NCBI GenBank assembly: GCA_964017235.1
Contig: OZ024933.1
Span: forward strand, 59,812,255-59,876,254
From: Sabellastarte sp. h YS-2021
Taxonomy: Eukaryota > Annelida > Polychaeta > Sabellida > Sabellidae
Direction of reading: 5' to 3'
Length of the DNA: 64,000 bases
The notes beneath the pieces were generated by a model. The model saw only the letters and a list, made by a program, of their open reading frames with translations. It made no database searches and had not been told where the DNA came from. The position numbers and the translations under genes are program-made. Below are positions 1 to 10,756 of the stretch, piece after piece; the first letter of the stretch is position 1, and the number at the start of each line of letters is the position of its first letter.

Positions 1-1714
1 TAAATTGCTTATAACTTCAAAACTATTGCATTTAGAGAATTTCGTATAAATATGTTATTCAGCTACTTTTGGGTCAGCTATAACATAGTAAAATTTCAGA
101 CCTGTAGCTCATGGCATAGCTGAGTAATAGCTACTTTTAGGTCATCACTATTGAGTAAATCAGTTGTAACTTGAAAACTATTGCATTTACAGTATTTTGC
201 TTAAATATGTTGTTCACCTACTTTTGGGTCAGCTATAACATAGTAAAATTTCAGACCTGTAGCTCATGGCATAGCTGAGTAATAGCTACTTTTAGGTCAT
301 CACTATTGAGTAAATCAGTTGTAACTTGAAAACTATTGCATTTACAGTATTTTGCTTAAATATGTTGTTCACCTACTTTTGGGTCAGCTATAACATAGTA
401 AAATTTCAGACCTGTAGCTCATGGCATAGCTGAGTAATAGCTACTTTTAGGTTATCACTGTTGAGTAAATCGCTTATAACTTGGAAATTATTGCATTTAG
501 AGTATTTTGTTTCAATATGTTATTCACCTATTTTGGGGTCAGCTATAACATAGTGAAGTTCCAGACCCGTGACTCATTGCATAGCTGAGTAATAGCTACT
601 TTTAGGTTATCACTGTTGAGTAAATCGCTTATAACTTGGAAACTATTGCATTTAGAGTATTTTGTTTCAATATGTTATTCACCTATTTTGGGATCAGCTA
701 TAACATAGTGAAGTTTCAGATCTGTGGCTCATTGCATAGCTGAGTAATAGCTACTTTGAAGTTCTCACTATTGAGTAAATCAGTTGTAATTGGAAAACTA
801 TTGCATTTAGAGAATTTCGTATAAATATGTTATTCAGCTACTTTTGGGTCAGCTATAACATAGTAAAATTTCAGACCTGTAGCTCATGGCATAGCTGAGT
901 AATAGCTACTTTTAGGTCATCACTATTGAGTAAATCAGTTGTAACTTGAAAACTATTGCATTTACAGTATTTTGCTTAAATATGTTGTTCACCTACTTTT
1001 GGGTCAGCTATAACATAGTAAAATTTCAGACCTGTAGCTCATGGCATAGCTGAGTAATAGCTACTTTTAGGTCATCACTATTGAGTAAATCAGTTGTAAC
1101 TTGAAAACTATTGCATTTACAGTGTTTTGCTTTAATATGTTGTTCACCTACTTTTGGGTCAGCTATAACATAGTGAAATTTCAGACCTGTAGCTCATTGC
1201 ATACCTGAGTAATAACTACTTTGAGGTTCTCACTATTGAGTAAATCAGTTGTAATTGGAAAACTATTGCATTTAGAGAATTTAGTATAAATATATTGTTC
1301 ACCTACTTTTGGGTTAGCTATAACATAGTGAAATTACAAACCTATAGCTCATGGCATAGCAGAGCAATAGCTATTTTCTGGTTCTCACTATTGAGTAAAT
1401 CAGTTGTAACTTGAAAACTATTGCATTTACAGTATTTTGCTTAAATATGTTGTTCAGCTACTTTTAGGTCAGCTATAACAGAGCAAAAATTCAGACATGT
1501 AGCTCATTGCATAGCTGAGTAATAGTTACTTTGAGGTTCTCACTCTTGAGTAAATCAGTTGTAACTTGAAAATTATTACATTTAGAGTATTTTGTTAAAT
1601 ATGTTATTCAGAGACGTTTTGGTCAGCTATAACATAGTGAAATTGCAGCCCTCTATGTCATGGGATAGCTGAGCAATAGCTTCTTTCAGGTTCTCACTGT
1701 TGAGTAAATCATTG
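1..1714. repeat. 155-bp tandem array, about 11 copies
   Basis: The landmark ttgagtaaatc recurs at 151, 306, 461 and 616, giving a 155-bp period. Units share a core with ggtcagctataacatag and gcatagctgagtaatagct. Divergence between neighbouring units is modest. No coding potential is evident; short ORFs here are repeat shadows. Confidence 0.92.
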
Positions 1715-2660
1715 TATCCAACCTGTAGGAAATCATGGGCTGGGAATCTGTTAATATGGTCCGATTTGACCTTGGAACCCTCCTTCAAGGTCAAATGAGG
1801 ATAGCCAAACATAAAAGTGCTTATAACTCGCTTATTATTGGTCCCAGAGGTTGGAATGAAAACCAACCTATAGAAAATCATGAGCTGGGAATTTTTTGGT
1901 GTGGTCGGATTTCACCTTGGACCCCTCCTTCAAGGTCAAATGAGGATAGCCAAACTTAAAAGTGCTTATAACTCACTTATTATTGGTCCTAGAGGTTTCG
2001 AATGGAAAACCAACCTATAGAAAATCATGGGCTGGGAATCTTTTGGTGTGGTCGGATTTGACCTGGGACCCCTCCTTCAAGGGCAGTTGAGGATAGCCAA
2101 ACTTACAATTGCTTAGAACTCGCTTATTATTGGTCCTACAAGTTTGGGATGGTAAACAAGCTACAGGAAATCATGGGCTGGGACTTTTTTTGTGTGGTCG
2201 GATTTGACCTTGGACCCCCTCCTTCCAGGTCAAACGAAGATAGCCAAACTTAAAGTGCTTATAACTCGCGTATTATTGGTCTTGGAGGTTTGGGATGGTA
2301 AACCAACATATAGGAAATCATGGGCTGGGATTCTTTTGGTGTGGTCAGATTTGACCTGGGACCCCTCCTTCAAGGGCAGTTGAGGATAGCCAAACTTACA
2401 ATTGCTTAGAACTCGCTTATTATTGGTCCTACAAGTTTGGGATGGTAAACAAGCTACAGGAAATCATGGGCTGGGAATTTTTTTGTGTGGTCGGATTTGA
2501 CCTTGGACCCCCTCCTTCAAGGTCAAACAAGGATAGCCAAACTTAAAAAGTGCCTATAACTCACTTATTATTGGTCCGAGAGGTTTGGGATGGTAAACCA
2601 TCCTAAATTCTTTGGCTGGGAATCTTTTGGTATGGTCAGATTTGACCTTTGGACCCCTTC
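1715..2660. repeat. 147-bp tandem array, about 6 copies
   Basis: The landmark aaatcatgggctggga recurs every 145-147 bp (about 1731, 1876, 2023, 2169, 2316). The array begins abruptly with tgtatccaacc inside a 155-bp unit, resembling the left terminus of element D, and ends near ggtggaacgaggatat. It looks like an older D-type insertion that lost its own right end. Confidence 0.85.
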
Positions 2661-3009
2661 TTCATGGTGGAACGAGGATATTGCATTTATAGTATTTCTT
2701 TAAATATTTTAACCTATTTTTTACCCTTAAACAATTACCTTGTTACTTTATTTCATAATACCATTTGCAGGGCACAACTTTTTTGTCGTTTTCTTCTGTC
2801 AGCTTCGGAATATCTTTCGAACATGCTGTTCAGTTACCATTTACTGTATTTCTGTACAGCCCTTTCCCTGATAATTATGCTTTCCTCTCATTATCACCAT
2901 CACAAATCAAAAACATTCAGTCAGCTGACACAGTGCCCGTTCACGGGCACTCTCCTCTTGTTTTTATTAATTTTTAAAATAATTTTTAATGCAATAAAAT
3001 TCATGAAAT

Positions 3010-4942
3010 CATGCACTAAATCAATTATAACTTGAAAAGTATTGCATTTAGAGCATTTTATTAAAATATGTTATTCAGCTACTTTTTCCATAGCTACAAC
3101 ATGGTGAGTAACTTGGGTGTCTATCTCAATAGCTAAGTGAGTAATAGCTACTTTTGGACTTTTCAGTAACTTCCATCATGAGTAAAATCACTTGTAACTT
3201 GAAAACTATTGCATTTAGAGAATTTTGTGTAAATATGTTATTCAGCTACTTTTGGGTCAGCTATAACATAGTAAAATTTCAGACCTGTAGGTCATGGCAT
3301 AGCTGAGTAATAGCTACTTTTATGTTATCACTGTTGCGTAAATCACTTATAACTTGAAAAGTATTGTATTTAGAGTATTTAGTTTCATATGTTATTCACC
3401 TACTTTTGGGTCAGCTATAACATAGTAAAATTCCAGACCAGTGGCTCATGGCATAGCTGAGTAATAGCTACTTTCAGGTTATCACTGTTGAGTAAATCAC
3501 TTATAACTTGAAAACTATTGCATTTACAGTAATTTGTTTGTATATGTTATTCAGCTACTTTTGGGTCAGCTATAACATAGTAAAATTTCAGACCTGTGGC
3601 TCATGGCATAGCTGAGTAATAGCTACTTTCACGTTATCACTGTTGAGTAAATCACTTATAACTTGAAAACTATTGCATTCACAGTAATTTGTTTGTATAT
3701 GTTATTCAGCTACTTTTGGGTCAGCTATAACATAGTAAAATTTCAGACCTGTAGCTCATGGCATAGCTGAGTAATAGCTACTTTTAGGTTATCACTGTTG
3801 AGTAAATCACTTATAATTTGAAAAGTATTGTATTTAGAGAATTTAGTTTCATATGTTATTCACCTATTTTGGGGTAAGCTATACCATAGTAAAATTCCAG
3901 ACCAATGGCTCATTGCTTAGCTGAGTAATAGCTACTTTGAGGTTCTTACTCAACACTAAATCATCTATAACTTGAAAAGTATTGCATTTAGAGCATTTTC
4001 TTTAAATATGTTATTCAGCTACTTTTTCCATAGCTACAACATGGTGAGTAACTTGGGTGTCTATCTCAATAGCTAAGCGAGTAATAGCTACTTTTGGACT
4101 TTTCAGTAACTTCCATCATGAGTAAAATCACTTGTAACTTGAAAACTATTGCATTTAGAGAATTTTATGTAAATATGTTATTCAGCTACTTTTGGGTCAG
4201 CTATAACATAGTAAAATTTCAGACCTGTAGCTCATGGCATAGCTGAGTAATAGCTACTTTTAGGTTATCACTGTTGAGTAAATCACTTATAACTTGAAAA
4301 GTGTTGCATTTAGAGTATTTACTTTCATATATTATTCACCTATTTTGTGGTCAGCTATAACATAGTAAAATTCCAGACCAGTGGCTCATTGCATAGCTGA
4401 GTAATAGCTACTTTGAGGTTTTTACTCAACACTAAATCATCTATAACTTGAATAGTATTGTATTTAGAGCATTTTCTGTATATATGTTATTCAGCTACTT
4501 TTGGGTCAACTATAACATAGTAAAATTTCAGACCTGTAGCTCATGGCATAGCTGAGTAATAGCTACTTTCAGGTTATCACTGTTGAGTAAATCACTTATA
4601 ACTTGAAAACTATTGCATTTACAGCAATTTATTTGTAGATGTTATTCAGCTACTTTTGGGTCAGCTATAACATAGTAAAATTTCAGACCTGTATCTCATG
4701 GCATAGCTGAGTAATAGCTACTTTCAGGTTATCACTGTTGAGTAAATCACTTATAACTTGAAAGCTATTGCATTTACAGTAATTTGTTTGTATATGTTAT
4801 TCAGCTACTTTTGGGTAAGCTATAACATAGTAAAATTTTAGACCTGTAGCTCATGGCATAGCTGAGTAATAGCTACTTTTAGATTATCACTGTTGAGTAA
4901 ATCACTTATAACTTCAAAAGTATTGCATTTAGAGTATTTAGT
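3010..4942. repeat. 155-bp tandem array of E2, about 12 copies
   Basis: Same 155-bp unit as 1-1714, with more divergent copies. Some units carry the variant with tttttccatagctacaacatgg (3080-3103, 4020-4045). The array is cut at 4942 by element D and the interrupted unit resumes at 6581. Confidence 0.9.
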
Positions 4943-6580
4943 TGTATCCACCGGACAGCAGGATATGTTCCTCATTATAAAATCTTGACTGGAAATATTT
5001 GGGTCCTCATTTTGAAAAATAACAAAACAACATGGCCGCCACAGGCGTTTCTTTATCAGTCATGAAAAGTGCTTATAGGTCGCTTATTATCGGTCCTAGA
5101 GGTTTGGGATGGTAAACCAACATATAGGAAATCATGGGCCGGGAATCTTTTGGCGTGGTCGGATTTGACCTTGGACCCCTCCTTCAAGGTCAAACGAGGA
5201 TAGCCAAACTTAAAAGTGCTTATAACTCGCTTATTATTGTCCTACAGGTTTGGGATGGTAAACCAACATATAGGAAATCATTGGCCTGAATTCTTTGGTG
5301 TGGTCAGATTTGACCTTGGACCCCTCTTTCAAGGTCAAACGAGGATAGCCACACTTAAAAGTGCTTATAGCTCACTTATTATTGGTTCTAGAGGTTTGGG
5401 ATGGTAGAACAACCTATAGGAAATCACGGGCTGGGAATCTTTTGGTGTGGTCAGATATGACCTTGGACCCCCCCTTCAAGGTCAAGCGAGGATATCCAAA
5501 CTTAAAAGTGCTTATAACATGCCTATTATTGGTCCTAGAGGTTTGGGATGGTAAACCAACCTAAAGGAAATCATGGGCTGGGAATCTTTTGGTGTTGTCG
5601 GATTTGACGTTGGACCCCTCCTTCAAGGTCAAACGAGGATAGCCAAACTTAAAAGTGCTTTTAAGTCGCTTATTATTGGTTCTAGAGATTTGGGATGGTG
5701 AACCAACCTATAGGAAATCATGGGCCTGGATTCTTTTGGTGTGGTTGGATTTGACCTAGGACCGCTCTTTCAAGGTCAAACAAAAATAGCCAAACTTAAA
5801 AGTGGTTATAACTTGCTTATTATTGGTCCTAGAGATTTGGGATGGTAAACCAACCTATAGGAAATCATGGGCCTGCATTCTTTTGGTGTAGTCGGATTTG
5901 ACCGTGGACCCCTCTTTCAAGGTCAAAAGAGGGTAGCCAAACTTAAAAGTGCTTATAGCTCGCTTATTATTGGTCCTAGAGATTTGGGATGGTAAACCAA
6001 CCTATAGGAAATCATGGGCCTGGATTCTTTTGGTGTGGTCGGATTTGACCTTGGACCCCTCCTTCAAGGTCAAACAAAAATAGCCAAACTTAAAAGTGCT
6101 TATAACTTGCTTATTATTGGTCCTAGAGGTTTGGGATGGAAACCAACCTCTAGGAAATCATGGGCTGGGAATCTTTTGGTGTGGTCCGATTTCACCTTGA
6201 AACCCTCCTTCAAGGTCAAACGAGGATAGCCAAACTTAAAAGTGCTTATAGCTCGCTTATTATTGGTTCTAGAGGTTTGGAATGGAAAACAAACCTATAG
6301 GAAATAATGGGCTAGGAATCTTTTGATGTGATCAGATTTGACCTTTGGCCCCTCTTTGAAGGTAAAATGAGGAAAGCCAAAATTAACAGTGCTTATATCT
6401 CGCTTATTTGTGTTCCTAGAGGTTTGCAATGTCACACCAACCCATAGGAATCATGGGCTAAGAATCTTTTGACATGGTCAGATTTCACCTTGAGCTCCAA
6501 GGTTAAGCATGTTTTAATGGCTTTTGTGAGTTTTCTGGTGGATACAATTTGCATCAGTTCTCCGATGCTGTAGGTCTAGT
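4943..6580 (+). mobile_element. Element D, HINE-like, core of 147-bp repeats
   Basis: The left end tgtatccaccgg has an inverted copy at 6536-6546 (tggtggataca). An imperfect hairpin gcatcagttctccgatgc (6551-6568) is followed by tgtaggtctagt. Removing 4943-6580 joins tatttagt to ttcagtg, which matches the uninterrupted unit at about 3370-3385 (tatttagtttcat), so the insertion is at T|T with no target duplication. The interior holds a unique left segment (4950-5085) and about ten 147-bp units (5086-6500). No ORF of transposase type is present. Confidence 0.8.
5086..6500. repeat. 147-bp tandem array of element D
   Basis: Successive units share aaccaacctataggaaatca, gatttgaccttggacccctc and aaagtgcttataactcgct. 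The last unit or two before 6500 are degenerate. Related to the arrays at 1715-2660 and 36604-37560. Confidence 0.88.
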
Positions 6581-6903
6581 TTCAGTGTGTTATTCACATA
6601 TTTTGGGGTCAGCTATAACATAGTAAAATTAAAACTATTGCATTTGCAATATTTTCATTAAATATGTTTTTAACTTACTTTTTACACCTTAACAGTTACC
6701 TTCTTACTTTTCTTCCAAACACCACTTCCAGGGCACAACTTTTGTGTTTTTTTCTTCTGTCACTTCTACTCTGAAACTCAAAACACACAGTCAGCTGACA
6801 CAGAGCCCGTTCACGGGCACTGATTGCTTGTTTTACATTTTACAGAAATAAAAGTACACAAGAGTTTCTGACATTGTTCATTCTGACATCGTTTTTTCAT
6901 CGT

Positions 6904-8770
6904 TTATTCACCCACAATGCCTTCATCTGTTTCATCTGGCCTGGCAGAAGGAGCATAAATTCTCCCACATGAAGCTAGTAGGTGCTTTGCTGTAATTTCA
7001 CCTGAAGAAAAAAGATCCCACAGCTTCTTGATCCTGAGGTTGATGTCCCTGTATTATTTTCTTTCCATCCTCCTTAGGTCATTAGCCTGGACAAGCCTTG
7101 TTTGGATGCCCACATATTCAGCCTCCTTGTGGAGGAGCTCAATAAGGAGGTACATCTGGATTTGGGCCCGTCCAGCATTTCTGTTAAGCCTATTATGCCA
7201 TCCCTCAACATCATTGTTCGTTCTTACATTTTGTTGAAAAACAGACCAAGCAGATGGACGAAATACTGTGGCATTGATCCATGTAGATTCAATGTAGCCA
7301 CACAGAGATACCAGCAATGGTTCAGTAGCTTCTGCTTTTAAAGATTGGAAGAGAGCCAGTATCAGTTCATGAGGTGCAAATGAGAGTGCAAACAGGCGCC
7401 TACAATAGGCCCTGGTCCCTTCATCATTGTTGTAGGCACTAGACAGTAGGGCTGTAATCATTAGCGATTTATGTAGATCGAGGATCACCTGTCAGATGCG
7501 AGTTGAACTCGAGTAAATGACACAAATATAAATAACAATGTCCAAATATTGTCATTAAGGAATTTGCCATTACGTAATTGTGTTTAGTACCTTTTTAGTG
7601 CAAGGAAATATATTTTGTTGCCGGTTAAATTGTGCAGATATGTATGTGCACTTTATGGAAGAATATATATAAGGAACAGCCACGCAAATAAGGGAAATAA
7701 AAAAACGACCATTGCTCATTGATTTTTACTTCTTTATGGTTAAATAAATTGCAAAAGTGCTAGTTTGTAACAAGATTAGTATATCATTATTTATTTCTTA
7801 AAAACTCGAGTTTAAATTGCGTAAACTGATGTTATCCCCAAATATCGCCCATCGAGTTACGACTCGAGTTTCGGTCAACTCGTTACAGCACTACTAGACA
7901 GGCCTATTTCCCTAAGTTTCCTGTTAACTGCTTGAACCCAATGGAATGCACAGCCTTTGAAGTTGATTTCAGGGAATGCATACCTCAGGCCATGCCACAT
8001 TGCCATCTCAAAATCCATCAGTGCCTCTTCAACCTGGAAGGTTCCAAGAATAATTTTCAGGGAGTCAAAAACGCCCTTATAGTCAGACTTGTTCTTCCCT
8101 GACATCAATATGAAGACCAGTGGCACCTGTCTCATATCATCTCCTCTTTTAACAAAGGCATGCACACTAAGGAGCTGTGTGAAGGGAGCCTTTGTAACTT
8201 TAAAGGTGGCATCTGTATACCACCTCTTGGCCTTCTGGAGTAACTGTATCTGATGAGATGTGGCAAATAACAGGTGCCTCCTTTCATTTACCACTATGTC
8301 CCTCTGGAGGAAGTTCTCAGGCACATGGTTATACTGTACCTCAAAGTTCAGATCTGTGGGGTGCTTTGGGCGGAATTTCTGTCTATGTCTATTGCCTACT
8401 CGCTCCAAGTTTGCAGGCTTTGGCAAAAAGTTTTCATCTGAGTTTACTGTCAGAGCTTCTTGCACCAGGGTCCCTGCAGATTTAAACACATGCTCCTGTG
8501 CAGATTTCTTCACTGAAACACTTATTTTGGCCTTTGCAAGGGAGCCTGGGTCAGCTTCATGGAGGTGTGGATGAGGTCCTGCAGTAAAATGGGCACCCCT
8601 CTGCTTCACAGTTGCCTTACATCGGAGTTTCTTCCCCCTAACTGTGCACTACCAATCCTTTGAATACTCAGAGGTTTTCCTGAACAGATTATAGGTATAA
8701 CCCAGAGTGTCAATCAGTTTGTCTTTGCCCCTTTTGGTCCCACTGGGCACCACAGTCTATGTCATGTGTA
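6904..8770 (-). pseudogene. FLYWCH-MULE transposase gene, broken
   Basis: Reading the minus strand from about 8770, a FLYWCH-type zinc-finger region is visible (LIDTLGYTYNLF, then DW-stop-C, then RCKATVK). It is followed by a MULE transposase core (YTDATFKVTKAPF, FILMSGKNKSDYKGVF, LMDFEMAMWHGL, GCAFHWVQAV) and a C-terminal part with NNDVEGWHNRLN, ending at a TAA at 6904-6906. FLYWCH plus MULE proteins are domesticated or transposon-derived proteins common in invertebrates. Damage is clear: an amber codon where the finger should continue (about 8650), a 447-bp MITE in the transposase region (7447-7893), and an in-frame TAA at 7054-7056 followed by still-coding sequence (INLRIKKLWDLFSSGEITAK). 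A functional product is not expected. No terminal inverted repeats were identified for the parent element. Confidence 0.82.
7447..7893. mobile_element. hAT-type MITE inside the MULE fossil
   Basis: The termini are tagggctgtaat at the left and, in reverse complement, tagtgctgtaac at the right, so the inverted repeats match at all but two positions. The flanks are a perfect 8-bp direct repeat ctagacag (7439-7446 and 7894-7901), the target-duplication size of hAT elements. Removing the MITE and one duplicate restores the MULE reading frame. It contains no ORF of note. Confidence 0.88.
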
Positions 8771-8812
8771 GTGGCCCAGGTACAATCACAGGAGTCAGAT
8801 CCTGTAATGAAA

Positions 8813-9188
8813 TAAATGTCCCTGTAAAAGAACGATCTGCATCGTCTTAAAAGATTTTATTTCACGGCTAACACAAACTCATGAATATTCATGAGCAAAT
8901 CAGAACTTCGTGGTAGGAAACAAAAATATTACTGGCCATTTCTATTTGGAGTAAATGTCCCTGTAAAAGAACGATCTGCATCGTCTTAAAAGATTTTATT
9001 TCACGGCTAACACAAACTCGTGAATATTCATGAGCAAATCAGAACTTCGCGGTAGGAAACAAAAATATTACTGGCCATTTCTATTTGGAGTAAATGTCCC
9101 TGTAAAAGAACGATCTGCATCGTCTTAAAAGATTTTATTTCACGTCTAACACAAACTCATGAATATTCATGAGCAAATCAGAACTTTG
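8813..9188. repeat. 139-bp tandem repeat, nearly three copies
   Basis: aaatgtccctgtaaaag starts at 8814, 8953 and 9092, a 139-bp period. Each unit carries the palindrome tcatgaatattcatga or its close variant with cgtgaatattcatgag. Copies differ at only a few bases, so the expansion is recent. The third copy stops after agaactttg. Confidence 0.92.
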
Positions 9189-10358
9189 ATAATTCCAATT
9201 ATGTAACTATGTGGCGAAACATCTGAAGTAATTATGTGGCGAACGGGTCTTGTGGCGAATGACCTGGTTACCTGACAACCAACCCAAATTTGAGTAACCG
9301 TGAGATTTAGTACCTATACCCCATTAGAAGTCTTCAGTAAACAAATGGTAATGAAACTGTTGAAGAAAAACATCTATTTAACCAGGTATTATAGAATATG
9401 GAGTAAATTATATATTTTTAGGTGGAAATGAATAAATGTTATATATCTGACACAAACGTTTCATTTCGCGGGTGATAGTGCAATACTCTGTGAGTAATCG
9501 AGTAGTTAAAATGGACTCAAGTACTAGCAAAGACGGACTCCTCTATCGAGACTCAATAACCATTCGCAGCCCTAGTATGGGTATAAAAGTTTCTTCCATT
9601 ATTTCACAGCTTTATCAAAACAATGTGCTGTTTGCACCGAGTATTCATGCCTCTTGTGTCAAGCGGGATCTTAGCCTGTCCTCTTTTATTCTTCTGTGTG
9701 TATGCACCCATTATTGCCCATATTTGTCATTACTGCTCAGCCAGTGAAGTTTGTCACCCCAGTGAAGGTTATTGCCTGCAGTTTCTGAAAAAAATTAGAG
9801 TTTTTACTGTGAACTTTCTGCATACATGTATACCTTGCTGCTGAAAGTAGCTATTTCATTTATTTAAATATGAATATTGCCTCTCCTTGAGCATTTTTAA
9901 AACAGATGACAAACTTCACTGGCTGACCACTATGTCTTTTGGTATAAAAGTGTACTTGTCAACACATAATTGAAGGAAAACATAAAATACATGTATTGGA
10001 AAGAAACAACAAATTTGAAGAAATTGTACACTTTTATCTCATATCTTTGTGCATTTGAGGACTTTTATTGCAATTTCACTGACTGGAAACATCCATGTTT
10101 GATTGGCGAATACTGAAATGCAGAGTCCTGGAATCGAAATGGTTTTGCATTGGCGACCTCCCAATTACACATTTTTCATGCCAACTCATACCTAGTATCT
10201 ATTGTTACAGGTTTGTGACGTCTGATTACTCTGAAAAATGTCATTTTGCAGCCGAAATTTTTGGGATGTAGTATTTTTTTGTCGGTCCTCAATGAAATGG
10301 TTTTGACTCTTTGTTTTATTGCACAATTGTGTTTTAGATAAATTATTACATCATTGTA
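9189..10358. other. Non-coding stretch with one long inverted repeat
   Basis: No recognisable gene. A perfect 19-bp inverted repeat (tcagccagtgaagtttgtc at 9737-9755, its complement at 9908-9926) flanks 152 bp. Two ggtataaaagt motifs occur (about 9580 and 9950), but no coding region follows either. Confidence 0.5.
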
Positions 10359-10440
10359 ATTAAGCGGCTTATGTGTTTTCACATAAGTTTCACTGATCGC
10401 CGCCACCGGATTATGGTCTCCCTTGTTGATGTTATTTTAA
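10359..10440 (+). mobile_element. Left-end fragment of element family F, cut by the DIRS insertion
   Basis: taattaagcg followed by tcgccgccaccggattatgg and tctcccttgttg resembles the segment at about 61988-62070, which has taattaagcgtcc, a hairpin, then tcgccgccgcattatgg and tctcccttatt. This looks like another hairpin plus GC-microsatellite left end of the HINE type. The DIRS element begins directly after it. Confidence 0.4.
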
Positions 10441-10457
10441 CATTTTATTGTGTTAAT

Positions 10458-10645
10458 ATATCTTACCTAGTGGACAGATGCATTTGTCCGGCGCACAGCC
10501 GGTCCCGCCAAACGTTAGAGAAAAACGCCTCGAGCTGGGCTCTGGCCCGGACCGGTAGTGTCCTGTTTACTCGCCAGGTGGCTGTATAGCCTCCCTGCCG
10601 GTGCACTGCGCGTGCGCGCGCATGCGTACTTCCTCCTTTTGTTTG
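10458..10645 (+). repeat. Left inverted terminal repeat of the DIRS element
   Basis: From atatcttacctagtggacag through gcacagccggtcccgcc and gcgcgcatgcgtacttcc to tttgtttg, the segment is present in reverse complement at 16674-16861. The GC-rich middle contrasts with the AT-rich outer tails, which differ between the two ends, as usual in DIRS elements. Confidence 0.92.
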
Positions 10646-10756
10646 GCGCGAAGACGAGAGGTCGTCTGTTTTTTTGGAGAAACTTTTATTTTATTTTATA
10701 TCTGTTACAGGATATATTTTGGTAAATTCTTTGTGTAGAAGTGTTGTTTAATAACT

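Larger units (their letters stand above)
1..2961 (+). mobile_element. Element E1, right part of a pearl/HINE-like non-autonomous element
   Basis: The element enters from the left edge. It consists of a 155-bp tandem array, then a 147-bp array, then a unique right end. The right end holds a 12-bp subterminal motif agtcagctgaca (2919-2930), an 18-nt palindrome gtgcccgttcacgggcac (2933-2950) and a terminus tctcctcttgt. The same terminus ends E2 and E3, and the inverse of the 12-mer opens E3. This is the architecture of Helentron-type non-autonomous elements. The right half is almost identical to 36504-41124 once element C1 is removed from the latter. Confidence 0.7.
2962..6832 (+). mobile_element. 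Element E2, interrupted by D
   Basis: After the E1 terminus the sequence continues as an E-type left-internal region (motif catgaaatcatgcactaaatc, also at 25209 and 29685) and then a 155-bp array. E2 ends with cagctgacacag, the palindrome around cccgttcacggg (6807-6818) and ctgattgcttgt. E1 therefore appears to have inserted into the T-rich left region of E2, whose own left end lies outside the window. Confidence 0.6.

Noticed and set aside
1-1714. Direct repeats resembling a CRISPR array
   Set aside because: The repeats are head-to-tail 155-bp units without unique spacers, in a eukaryotic context.
9472-9844. ORFs of 91 and 73 aa after a TATA-like motif
   Set aside because: No recognisable domain, overlapping frames and no splice or codon pattern support.
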